A DNA stretch of 64,000 bases. It comes from Scleroderma bovista. Its lineage: Eukaryota; Basidiomycota; Agaricomycetes; Boletales; Sclerodermataceae. Under the pieces are notes generated by a model. That model had not been told where the DNA came from. It saw only the letters and a list, made by a program, of their open reading frames with translations, and searched no databases. Shown in pieces: positions 36,218-46,315 of this stretch (the first letter of the stretch is position 1; each line of letters begins with the position of its first letter). The position numbers and the translations under genes were made by a program. The stretch spans positions 372,001 to 436,000 of the forward strand of contig JAYMGJ010000157.1 of assembly GCA_037178675.1 (NCBI GenBank). Direction: 5' to 3'.

Positions 36218-38524
36218 ATGCTTCCCACTATTCTTCGTGACCCAGATGCAGCGCAGAAGCTGCTCGACACCATCATCGACAGCCCTGCCGGGCGTCGTTC
36301 TATTTCCAGGCTTGCCCGAACTTGCAAAGCCATGTGCGAGCCGGCCTTGAACGTTCTGTGGAGGGAGATGGATTCGCTCCTCCCTCTCATTGGGTTGTTC
36401 CCAAGCAATCTGTTGAAACGAGCCCGCCGCCCGGGACTTGGCTTGGCGAGTCAAACCCGTCAGTAACTGATCATGTCTGACTCTCATCTGCAATAGGCTA
36501 AGGCGCCGAACCCTGAGGACTGGGACCGACTCCTCGAGTATGGTAAACGTGTTCGCCGCATTACATATGTCGAGTCTTCAAGCGTCTCGCAAGCCATATT
36601 TGCGACTATCAGTGACCACAGCCCAGTCAGCTACATCTTACCGGAGTTGCAGCACCTTGTCTGGAAGGTCGAATCTGCAACTGCATTGGAAGCTTCCATG
36701 CTGTTCATGAATCCCGAATTGCAAAACCTCGTACTAGAGGTCGGGAATAGGGCCCTTAAATTGGATGAATATCTCTCCGAGGTCTGCCAGCGCACACAGC
36801 TCACAGCCTTCTCGTTCACCTCCCCCACCCCCCTGCCTCGGAATTTCACCGACTTGCTGCGTTCTCAGAACACGTTGGAGAAATTGGTTCTAGTCGCCCC
36901 TGGTGCGCTGTCCGCTCAAGTCGGACAATGGGCAGCTTCTCTCCCCAGTCTTCACTCGCTTGAGCTGGACCTCACTAGTCGATCAGTTATCGCTGTAGAA
37001 GGTTTCTTTGACGATATCATCCCTTCCGAGGCCAGCACCCCCAGCGAAGCGTCATCCGACAGTGAGATCGATTTCACCGAGATTCGCAAGTCTTCACTTC
37101 GCCTCACCGGCGACCTACCCACTCGCGGTGTCTTCAGCGACCTTGAGCATCTTTCCTTGACTGGGGAAGTGTCCAACATTGCGGTGTTTTTGAAGCACAT
37201 CACCAGCCAGCTCACCGCCTTGGAGCTAGTTATCGAAGATCCACCGGAGATGGCAGACTGGCAAGATCTCTCTTTCATACTCTGCGAGCGCTTCGGTCAG
37301 TCCTTGCGGTTCCTGCGGATTACAGCCACCAGCTCGTCGCGCTTCAATGAGCTGGTACGGTCGACGTCTCGCGCTGGCGATCCACTATCACGCCATCTTC
37401 CTCTTCAACATCTCACCTCCTTCCCCTATCTTATCCGTCTCGAGATTGACCTACCAGAATCAACTCTTTTCCGCAACGAAGACCTACGCTGTGTTGCGAA
37501 AGCTTGCCCCAATATCGAGACGCTTAGGCTGTGCCCTATGGCTCGCTTTTCTGGACCTACAGGGCCTGGTGTAACCCTCGAGGGGGTCTCCACTCTTACC
37601 CAGAATTGCAGGCGACTTCACACTCTTGCTCTTGTGTTGGACGCGCAGACGGGGTCTGAGGAGACCTTGAGCTCCCTCGAGGTGTCCTCGAGGTCACTTC
37701 TACGGCTCCACGTAGGCCATTCAGTGGCGAATGATCCGCTGCACGCCACCATACTGCTTAGCCACCTTGCACCGCACCTGGAGAGTTTGAAATGGTTCCA
37801 CGAGAAGAACCGGCCAGGCTATGCGGAAGCCAATGCGCATGGGTGGCAAAAGGTGTCGGATTGGTTACCACATCTCCAAGGCGTCCGCCTCATGGAGAGG
37901 ATGAGAGTTGCTGAAATGGAGGTTAAAAGGCCGGCGATGAAAGATCAGAGTGTGGACGCGACGGACAAACGCATCTACAAAGACAAGTTCGCCCACGTTC
38001 GGCCCAAGACTGGTGAAAGAGCGATTCAGTCTACACCATCGCTCGTCGACAGGATGACGCAAGTCAAACCTGACTTACTTTCTGTCTTTGTCGATGCCAC
38101 GCCACGATACGTTGAAACCCAAGTCGACGCGACGCCACAAGTGACTCACAAGTCAGTTGGTGTTGAGCCCGTGACGACTGACACGGGGATCGATGCAACG
38201 CTCCCAGCGGAAACTAAACACGGGGACAGACATTATCGCGAACTTTCGAACCCCTTCTACCACAAATATGACCTACATGCTATCCCTTCCGTTGTTCCCG
38301 CAGTCCTGACCGGGCTGCTCGCCTTCGCATGCCGCCTTTTCATTATGTATCCTCTCACGATCCCAAAACATATGCTCGACAAGTCATTATCTATGCTCCA
38401 TGCCGAAAAAGCGAATGGTGATGAGCCTTCGCACGAAAACCACGAGCTGCAAGACTCGCTACCGTGCTCGATCTCGACGACGACGGAGCTCCTGGACCAT
38501 GAGATAGCACCTGTTTGTCTATGA
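36218..38524 (+). CDS. F-box/LRR-like protein with C-terminal membrane segment
   Basis: Resembles the large basidiomycete family of F-box proteins that act as substrate receptors for SCF ubiquitin ligases. The F-box-like region is RRSISRLARTCKAMCEPALN followed by VLWREMDSL. The body has repeated leucine-rich strands typical of degenerate LRRs (LEKLVLVAPGALSAQVGQWA; LPSLHSLELDLTSRSVIAV; HLSLTGEVSNIAVFLKHI). Exons 36218-36445 and 36497-38524 give 751 residues; the intron starts with GC. Unusually, the C-terminus has short VDATP-like repeats (38090-38210) and a hydrophobic stretch (VVPAVLTGLLAFACRLFIMY, about 38290-38350) that could be a transmembrane helix. Substrate unknown. Confidence 0.8.
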
Positions 38525-38770
38525 TCTCTATTCTGCTACGGACATTTTTACTCATATAGTACATGCTGGTGCTGGCACTTGTTGTAGGGGTACTTTCACG
38601 AATATAACTATAACGCAGACTGGAACGGAGAGCAGCCGAGTGAAATACATTGCCAGCACGAGTGCAGCAAGAAACAGGGGAGTTCTCAGAAAGGACATGA
38701 GCAAACAGTGATAAACATCTTTGAGAGGACGCGTCAGTTCACGCCGAGCTTGTCATACCGTCTTGAAGTC

Positions 38771-40557
38771 ATGGCAGATGTAAAGAAACAAGAGAGAGAT
38801 TTCTCACAAGAGGTCGATACTCTGATACCAGAAGCTACTTCTCTGTGCAAGGTGTGTACTCCCGTTGTGTCGTGCGTGCAACGTTGGCCCCATGGAGCCC
38901 TTAGTCGGGAAAGCTTTCCGAGGCACTCGACAAGCTGTTCGTTCTCGAGAAACAAACAAGAAACGTAGGGCAGAGTACGACCTATCGATGCTGGCGACTG
39001 ATCTCTCGTATAGGCTTCCGACCTTTCATCCACCACGCGACTAGCCAAAGCAGCTTTAGGTTTATGTCATGAAGCACAGGACTATGCTCAGCTGAATGCC
39101 ACGATCAACTTACTATCCAAGAAACACGGCCAATTCAAGGGCGTCATTCAGGCTATTGTCGAACAGGCTATTGCATGGTTACCAGAGCTTAAGCAGCGTG
39201 AGGGTGATACCAAATGGCTAGAGCTAGTCGAAACCCTTCGGACAGTCACCGAGGGCAAGGTATAAGAATACTGTTCCTTTGGCAAAACTCTGGACTCATC
39301 AATACGCCAGATCTTCTTGGAAACACCTCGTGCACGCGTTACCCTTCTTTTATCTCACTACCACGAAGCCCTTGCAAAGAAGTCGTCAGCAACTCCCTCC
39401 TCCCTCAAAGAATCGCTGCAAACGGCGTCCGACCTGCTGTCTGATTTGCAAGTCGAAACCTACTCCTCTATGGAACGGAGAGAGAAGACAGAGTTCATCT
39501 TGGAACAAATGCGATTACTCATTGCCCTTGCACGATTGAAAGACAGTGAGGTAGCGCGCAAGGACGCGAAAGAGGCTAAGGCGGGCCTTGGCGATGGGGA
39601 ACCGGAATGGGTCAAAGCAAAGGTTGGGGGCCGCAAGGTTAACGAACCTTTCCTTAAGGAAAAAGAGAACGAAGTACGGGCCTCTTCCTCTCCATTGACT
39701 TGGCTTACTCAAGTGCGGTCCTAGGATCTCAAGCTCAAGTTTTATGACCTCATGATTCAACAAGCTTTGCGTCAATCAGCGTACTTGGATGTTGCAAAGT
39801 ACTATGAGAAGGTTTGGGATACACCCTCAATCAAAGAAGACGAGAGCAAGAGTCGGGCGGTAAGTATCCTCGATGTCCCTCCATGGAACTTTTCATAAGC
39901 GAACTCTAGGCTCTCGAACACATCGTATATTACGTCGTTCTTGCGTCCCATGACAACGAGCAATCGGACATGTTGCACCATTTATTCGCAAACCCGGCGC
40001 TCGAGAAGTTGGAACTCCATTTGTGCGCCGGACGTTCGCCTTATGATTGATTACCACTGACCCCATGCAGTAACCTTGTAAAATCTTTCGTCACACGTGA
40101 GCTGATGCGATGGCCAGGCATCGAGGCGATATATGGACCTTTCCTACGGACGACACCTGTTTTTTCTGTTGCCAAACAATGGGAGGATCTACACACACGC
40201 GTCATAGAACATGTACGTATCAAAGCAAGCCGGTGTATATGTCTATGTTGACAGTTCCCGCAGAACATTCGCGTAGTTGCGCAATACTACACCCGCATTA
40301 CGTTGTCTCGTCTAACGACCCTCCTTGATCTAACATCGCAACAGACCGAGGAAACTCTTGCTCGCTTGGTTGTCTCAAAAACTATCTGGGCTCGAATAGA
40401 CCGTCCAGCTGGTATCGTGAACTTCAGGAGTAAGCGTAGTACTGAGGACGTGATGAATGACTGGAGTTCAGATATGCAGAGGTTATTGGGATTGGTCGAG
40501 AAGACTTGGATGGGTATGAATGCAGCTCTGGCCGCTCAGTCACGAGTGAAGGCATAG
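38771..40557 (+). CDS. RPN5: 26S proteasome regulatory subunit Rpn5 (PSMD12)
   Basis: Scaffold subunit of the 19S lid, a PCI-domain protein. The start MADVKKQERDFSQEVDTLIP (38771) is a normal Rpn5 N-terminus, although the frame is open further upstream to 38708. Conserved blocks: KLSEALDKLFVLEKQTRNAS, ARVTLLLSHYHEALAKKSSA, DLKLKFYDLMIQQALRQSAY, LDVAKYYEKVWDTPSI and FVTRELMRWPGIEAIYGPFL. The C-terminal PCI winged helix has YYTRITLSRLTTLLDLTSQQ and RIDRPAGIVNF. Several short introns are confirmed by frame (for example after SLCK and after QTRN). The stop is at 40557, tail to tail with mS23. Confidence 0.95.
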
Positions 40558-40617
40558 TTAATATTCACTATGTGTAGAGGAGTGTACTGCTGCAAGCCCC
40601 ATGGACCACCATCCGGA

Positions 40618-41535
40618 TCAGTGCAATATTCGTAGGAAATCTGCGCTGGCTTTTGAATTCTGCGAATTGCCCGATGGCACCTTTGAATCGTCTGATATTG
40701 ATGAAGACGGCAATGACTCCTCAGTGAACATATGCTTTGGTCGTTCACCCTGTTCTTGCCGTTTGGCATATTCATGTCCTCTGCTCCAAGTGTTGCCCAT
40801 GCCGCTGTCGATATTGAGGATTGCTCTCCAACGCTTGCGAGCCAAGAGTGCTCCCTCGTCAAGCGCTCGCTTGCGCTCGGGGGCTTTGTAGGCCATGTCC
40901 TCCTTCTCAAAGGTCCTGTCAACCTCAGAGGGAAAGACCATGCCATAAGCTTCTGCTTCCATACGAGCAAATGAGCTAGCAATATCATGCTCTGCACGAA
41001 GAGAGCGGAATTCCGCAACAGCACGAGTATAAGCCACAGCCAACGACACTTTGTGATGCTTGTGGAGGTTGGCCGCAAATTGTACCGCACTTGAAAGAGA
41101 CCCATTAGCACGTAAAAGGACGGCTGGAAATAAACCTCACTCTTCCGGAGAAGGGCTCTTCCCTCGCTGGCTCAGCCTTATCCAATCCTTGCCTTGAACT
41201 GGGTGTTCTTCCTCGATTACACCACCTTCAACAATCGCAACGGGCCTGAATGCCTCGAACGGGTGGTCACGGAAGAACTGACGCCTGAGCTCGTCCTCCA
41301 AATACGCAATGTTGGCGGGTCTGTTTTTCGGGGGGATGAGTTTTGACGAGGGGCTCGAATGGCGGCGTTGAAGTGCAGCTTCACGGTCTTCACGGATGGC
41401 TGGTGCTTTTGGAGGAAGGGGAAGGGGAGGAAATTGGAGAACGGCCTGATACCAAACAGGCTCGTCTTTGATATACTTGGCGCGCATAAGACGCGAGACT
41501 TGCTTGTGCACCTGCGACGCGATCCGGCGCACCAT
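40618..41535 (-). CDS. Mitochondrial small-subunit ribosomal protein mS23 (Rsm25-like)
   Basis: Component of the mitochondrial ribosome small subunit. The start MVRRIASQVHKQVSRLMRAK is basic and typical of fungal Rsm25; it is followed by EPVWYQAVLQFPPLPLPPKA, IAYLEDELRRQFFRDHPFEA, FRPVAIVEGG, and after one intron FAANLHKHHKVSLAVAYTRA with VAEFRSLRAEHDIASSFAR. The C-terminal tail is low complexity. Two exons with an intron at about 41050-41140. It is divergent from MED7, with only about 77 bp between start codons. Confidence 0.85.
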
Positions 41536-41612
41536 TGCAGTGAGTGTTGAAGAAGCAATGAATAATAATTTACACAAATAAACAAATATTTATCTCTAAG
41601 ATAAATACCATC
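41536..41612. promoter_or_regulatory. 77-bp bidirectional promoter, mS23 and MED7
   Basis: Extremely short head-to-head interval, AT-rich, with TATTTATCTCTAAGATAAAT, which is close to an inverted repeat, immediately before the MED7 start. Both 5' UTRs must be very short or overlap. Confidence 0.5.
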
Positions 41613-42627
41613 ATGGTGGACGAGGAAGCAGAGTTGAGGAATTCATTCCCCTCACCTCCTTCGCATTATGTTAACTACACTCCACACAACCTGAAACTTC
41701 TCGAGATACTCAAAGAACGGGTCGAGAACGTCAATGGTGCCAACCAGCACGAGGTTTTGTCTGATCAATCCGATGTACCCGCATGGCCGTTGGCACAACT
41801 AGAGAAACCTAGGGTAGACTGGATTCTCGAAGATGGTCATTACAATGTCTTCGGGGACATGTGGTTTGTACGCGTCGTACTTCATTAGCCAGTACTGAGC
41901 CCCTCTCATTGCTATTCTCATCAAAGGTCAAAGAGACCATCCCTTCCTTGGCCGATCTTGGTGGACACCAGTTGTATCCCGCAGACCCCAGCGTAGGTGG
42001 GCAAAGAATCCAAGTATTTTTCTCTTCCGCGCATTAGTCTTACTCAGAGTAATCAGATCGGCGTCCTGCACTATTATCCATCTTACGCTCACTCTTGGTC
42101 ACATATTATAATCTCACAGGCGCCATTCTCGCCCCACCACCACCGCCTTTTTCCCAAGTTCCTCCAGAGTGGCACCGACACGTAGAATGGATCACTGTTT
42201 TGGCGCAAAACCTGATGGCAGCTGCCAATGATTTACGTCCTGTCCAGGTAGGTTGCCTCTGCGCAATTGGGTAGGGAATTGACATCAAGTGGCCTAGGCA
42301 AGAGGTAACCTTGAGCATATGATGCAGCAGCAACTTGAGCTCCGTCGCGAAGAAACTAAAACTATTCATGCGTTAGTTATCTCGAAGTATTGATGTCATT
42401 CTCATTGAGTTTTCTTCAAGACATTGTGACGAGCTTGAAGCTAGACTGCGAGACCTTCGTGCGGCTGCCCTCGAGATGAGTCCACCCCAGAATGTTGGTC
42501 GTCCCTCACAAAAGAGTTCTGTATGTCGCTCCGTGTTGTATATTTGTTCCGTATGTACTCATGGATGATGCCGCAGGTGGTGACCACCTTAGAGGATGTG
42601 TTGCGCTGGGCGGAAGAGGTGGCTTAG
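41613..42627 (+). CDS. MED7: Mediator complex subunit 7
   Basis: Subunit of the Mediator middle module that bridges activators and RNA polymerase II. N-terminus: SFPSPPSHYVNYTPHNLKLL then LEILKER, the classical FPPPPxxY...FT pattern. Later exons give PPPPPFSQVPPEWHRHVEWI with TVLAQNLMAAANDLRPVQAR and EHMMQQQLELRREETKTIHA, the long MED7 helix that pairs with MED21, then CDELEARLRDLRAAALEM and TLEDVLRWAEEVA at 42627. At least four short introns. The QLYP block (GGHQLYPADPSV) is present at about 41961. Confidence 0.92.
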
Positions 42628-43032
42628 GGGATGTTGGTACCACACTTTCCTTGCCATTGGAACGATTTCGATTGACAGTGTAGCAGGAGAATGTGTATAA
42701 AAATTAATAAATTTCACGTCTTAAGAGCTTCTTCTGGTACAGTTCACAGGGATGGGAAGGTCAGACAGCAATTTAAGTTACAATGTTTCACCGTGCATGA
42801 CTTTCCCGCAAATCGCCTCGAAAGGTGGCGGTTTCCTCTGCATACGTTATCGGGCACTTCACTCGTTGAGACAACATAGCAAGCACTATTAAGGACCAGA
42901 GCCCTCCCAGAGCCTCCGCTCAACCCTAGACGATGGTCATTTATTAACTACAGCACATCTGGCGGAAGAAAAAATAACCCGACAATGAACACAGGCGACT
43001 GCGATACTCTCCCATAGTACCCCCGGCATGAC
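42628..43032. other. Intergenic, MED7 and BCL7-like 3' ends
   Basis: Convergent 3' flanks; no gene or structured element seen. Confidence 0.4.
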
Positions 43033-43795
43033 TTATCCCGAGGAACTCTCCCCTGGGTGTGATGATCCAGGATCCAGCGAGTCCACGAAGTGGTCGGCCG
43101 TGCCATCCATCAGTGACTGCTCCAGCAGGGCATCACCGCCTACCAATTGGTCGATGCTGCTGGCATCTCCGAATGCTGTTCCGTCAGGACCTAGCATCGT
43201 CATATCCAAGTCACCAACGTCATCTGGGTTTGTGTCCCCGACAACTCCTATGTCGACATTCATGTCTCCAACCAATTTCAGGGATGCATCGAACATGACC
43301 GCTCCTTCGTCCGAGGTCAGAGTCTGGCCAACTGGACGAAGAGAAAGGGTTGGAGGCGTCGGGGAGGGCGGTTTCGTCTGAGGTTCAGATGGTAATTCTT
43401 GATTGACCGAGTTAGTCTCCGTCACATCCACGGTGTTGGGTTCTGTTTCTGGTGGTATGGATGCCGTTGGTTCATCTTGGTCCATGTCTTCGTCGCCCTC
43501 CACAACTTCCGGTTCGTCGGGGAGGGGTGCAAGGGGATCATCAGCGCCCCCTTCGTCATCGCTGAATTGCTTCCAGTTACATAGGAACATCAATATATTC
43601 ATCCTATTCAATTGTCAGGCATACACCGACCTGTTTTTTGTCTGTCTTGATCCACCTAAATACGCGCATTGTAGAGTTTGGTGCATGCTCTGGAGCGACC
43701 CAAGTCTTTTCCCAGCACACGACAGGTTGCATTAACTGGCGTCTTGCGGCCTCGGTAGTCGCGACGCGGACGCCAATCCGTCGTCTGGTGGCCAT
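43033..43795 (-). CDS. BCL7-like protein (SWI/SNF-associated)
   Basis: The N-terminal exon (43795 to about 43630) reads MATRRRIGVRVATTEAARRQ, then VVCWEKTWVAPEHAPNSTMR and VFRWIKTDKK. This matches the BCL7 N-terminal signature (a WEKKWV...LRIxKWVP-type block). In animals BCL7 proteins are small subunits of SWI/SNF (BAF) chromatin remodellers that contact the nucleosome acidic patch. An intron (about 43575-43628) joins it to an acidic, disordered tail (DDEGGADDPLAPLPDEPEVV onward) ending GESSSG. Length, about 245 residues. Assignment rests on one short conserved block, so it is probable rather than certain. Confidence 0.72.
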
Positions 43796-43949
43796 GATGA
43801 ATGTCTGGGTGAACAAATAATATTCCACGAACGTTGAGACCTTATAAGTACAGCAGAGTCGGAGCGACCACACGTAGACACCAACCAACACCTCAGATCA
43901 ACCTCAGATAGTACACACAAGCTTCGCTTCAACAGAGAGCCTGTTCAAC

Positions 43950-45758
43950 ATGGCCTCGTCTCTCCAGAATCTCATCCTCAATAGATATCCGACACTGTTT
44001 TTCTCTGTCATCGAGTTTTTCTTGTCCATTCTTGCGTTGGGCCCTTTGCCCTATTTCATCCCGCTCATCTTACTGGTATCTGTAATGCGTATCCATGGAC
44101 AAAGAATTTGCTGCCGTCAAACCAGGGGTAGGGAGTTACTTTGTTCATGGGTATGTATCACTGCCGGTTCATCCATCGGGCATCGTGCTGCGGCGTCAGC
44201 AGCCCTTTCAAGCCCCCTTCAATCTTTCTTCGCTGTTGCGTTCATATCTGCTCTCACTTATCTCGTCGCCATCGCAGCCACCTATCTTGATATCCGCCTC
44301 AGAGGGCGAGTATCCTCTGAGTGGGGGAAGATCACGCTGTTCCCATTATTATGGGCGACGATCTGGACTCTTGCTTCCCGTACTTCGCCAGTTGGGCGCC
44401 TGCTCAATTGGAGTCCGACCCTCGCTTCTCACCCCTACAACTGGTTAACACCCGTCTTGGGACCGGCTGCTCTGGACTGGCTCGTCGCAGCATGGGCGAG
44501 TCTCGTTTCAGAATTCGTTGCTTTGTGGTTGATGAACTTCGAGGAATACGATTCTCTCGATTTGTCTAACAAGTCGTGCATTTCACGAAAGGGTCGTAGT
44601 CTTTTATGCCTTGGCACCCTACTGCTCACCTTAACAATACCGTCATTCACCCTTAACAACCTCCCTCATCGAGCGGACTTGTACACACATGCAACATCCC
44701 TAAAGGTTGGTTGTGTGCTGCCCCATCCACTTGATGGCAGCCATCCAACTCTGGACGACTTCGTCTCCGAAACGGCGAAGATGACATCCGCCAAAATTCT
44801 TCTCTGGCCCGAAAGCAGTGTCATCTTCCACTCCCAAAGGGAACGTGAAGCTGCTTTCCAGAAAATTCGGAAACAATCAAACGGTGCTTTCGTTGGGGTT
44901 ACTTTCGAGCAATATGTCGAAGGTGACACAGCACCTTCATCAGGTTCTCGTACTCGGAATGGTCTTGCCATCATCCACAAATTGCAAAAACCAGGTGAAG
45001 AGGTTGTCCAATACTATAAGCGACAGCTCGTACCTTGTGAGTTCACTCGTGGACTTGTGTATCAGTCGTCATCCTTAACAATATGGACAGTGACGGAATC
45101 ATTTTCCAAGATACCCTCAGTCGATCCCCCTGCAATCTACCGCATGGAGCTGAAGCACCCCCAAGGCATCAAGGCATCAGATTGGGCACCAGCACCCAAC
45201 TTCACACGCTCGATTCCCTTTACAACATCTATATGCTTGGATCTGGCCTCTCCGACAGCGTTCAGTGACCTGAAATCTCGGCCAGCTCTTATTCTTGCCC
45301 CTGCCCGTACATGGGAAACTACAGTTGGTCTTGCAATGTGGGAGCAGGCCAAGTTACGTGCAGCAGAGCTGGGCAGTATGGTTTTGTGGTGTGACGGTGG
45401 GGCAACTGGTGTTAGCGGGGTCGGAGGGCAGGGTATCCAGGAGATCATGCAAGTTGGTGCGGGCTCATGGATAAGGACCGTTGGCGTCCCGTGGCCTTTC
45501 AACGAGGGAAAGACGATCTATGCCACGGTCGGCGAGTTCTCCGTTTTGGTATTCCTCGCTGCTATAATGGGGAGCGACCTTGCTGTTCAGTACTTGGCTA
45601 CCAAGGCTGGCAGGGGCGTACGTGCGGCGATGATGGGTGGTCAATCCTTACAGACCAGGCTACCCATCTTCCGACGGATGATAGCTGCACTAAGCAGGCG
45701 TGGAGATCGCCTCGTAGAAGTAGAGGAAATCGGAGAGCAGCAACACCTTCTCGGATAA
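43950..45758 (+). CDS. Membrane-bound nitrilase-superfamily protein, apolipoprotein N-acyltransferase-like
   Basis: An N-terminal multi-helix membrane region precedes a carbon-nitrogen hydrolase domain, the layout of bacterial Lnt. Hydrophobic segments include FFSVIEFFLSILALGPLPYF, IPLILLVSV, FFAVAFISALTYLVAIAATY and CLGTLLLTLTIPSF. The Glu-Lys-Cys triad is visible: Glu in LLWPESSVIF, Lys in YYKRQLVPCEF and Cys in SICLDLASP. A last hydrophobic segment, FSVLVFLAAIMGSDLAVQYL, lies near the C-terminus. The frame is open throughout as one exon of 602 residues. A short intron around 44090-44150 cannot be excluded, because MRIHGQRICCRQTRGRELLC fits the membrane topology poorly. Substrate and biological role in fungi are unknown to me. 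Confidence 0.78.
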   Translation: MASSLQNLILNRYPTLFFSVIEFFLSILALGPLPYFIPLILLVSVMRIHGQRICCRQTRGRELLCSWVCITAGSSIGHRAAASAALSSPLQSFFAVAFISALTYLVAIAATYLDIRLRGRVSSEWGKITLFPLLWATIWTLASRTSPVGRLLNWSPTLASHPYNWLTPVLGPAALDWLVAAWASLVSEFVALWLMNFEEYDSLDLSNKSCISRKGRSLLCLGTLLLTLTIPSFTLNNLPHRADLYTHATSLKVGCVLPHPLDGSHPTLDDFVSETAKMTSAKILLWPESSVIFHSQREREAAFQKIRKQSNGAFVGVTFEQYVEGDTAPSSGSRTRNGLAIIHKLQKPGEEVVQYYKRQLVPCEFTRGLVYQSSSLTIWTVTESFSKIPSVDPPAIYRMELKHPQGIKASDWAPAPNFTRSIPFTTSICLDLASPTAFSDLKSRPALILAPARTWETTVGLAMWEQAKLRAAELGSMVLWCDGGATGVSGVGGQGIQEIMQVGAGSWIRTVGVPWPFNEGKTIYATVGEFSVLVFLAAIMGSDLAVQYLATKAGRGVRAAMMGGQSLQTRLPIFRRMIAALSRRGDRLVEVEEIGEQQHLLG

Positions 45759-45778
45759 ACAGAGAAAAGAATAACCAT

Positions 45779-45892
45779 CTTTCACTCGTACTCGGTTGTT
45801 GTATCTATGAATTTCGTGTACTTGTAGTCGTGTTGATCAGAGAAAGAGATTACATATCGAAACCTCGTATGTTACCTCTGACGAGACCAGCT
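45779..45892. repeat. Local repeat, copy 1
   Basis: Shares CACTCGTACTCGG at its left end and a longer block (ATCGAAACCTC then ATGTTAC and TCTGACGAGACC) at its right end with 46203-46315. In copy 2 the right block encodes the C-terminal end of the racemase (GLVRC). Confidence 0.6.
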
Positions 45893-46208
45893 TCTAAATT
45901 TCGTGGAACGACTATCTTCCCCTCGAGACTAAGACCAGCTGGACTAATGCGTAAAGCCGGGATTGCTCTCCGATATTCACTGATGACTGAACCTGGGTCC
46001 CGCAGTCAGTGCACCTTATAACCTAGGGTCTGGTACGAGCATTGTGCCTCGAGATAAACAATGCGACGAACGGGAGACCACGTACCGCTGGTAGTGGCGC
46101 ATTTGCGATCAGGATTTCCCGTGGTCGCCCGACGGATGATGGCTTCACCAAACCTATCCAGGTACTAGAAGGAAACGTACAGCACCTCGGGAAAAAATAA
46201 TACGTCAT
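45845..46208 (-). other. Possible small spliced gene or relic, unknown
   Basis: Minus-strand frames here can be joined by splice-like sites (donor GTACGTGG at about 46085, acceptor CCCAG at about 45993) into a peptide ending LEAGLVRGNIRGFDM, with upstream REILIANAPLPA. The last ~12 residues resemble the racemase C-terminus because of the local repeat. I cannot name a family and do not claim it is expressed. Confidence 0.25.
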
Positions 46209-46315
46209 TTTTCACTCGTACTCGGTCACTTCTCATGTTCAAATGTCAATGAAGTCCTCGTGTTTGCGGGGGGATTAAACATCGAAACCTCACATGTTAC
46301 ATCTGACGAGACCTG
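46203..46315. repeat. Local repeat, copy 2
   Basis: Second copy of the repeat, overlapping the 3' end and stop codon of the racemase gene. Confidence 0.6.
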
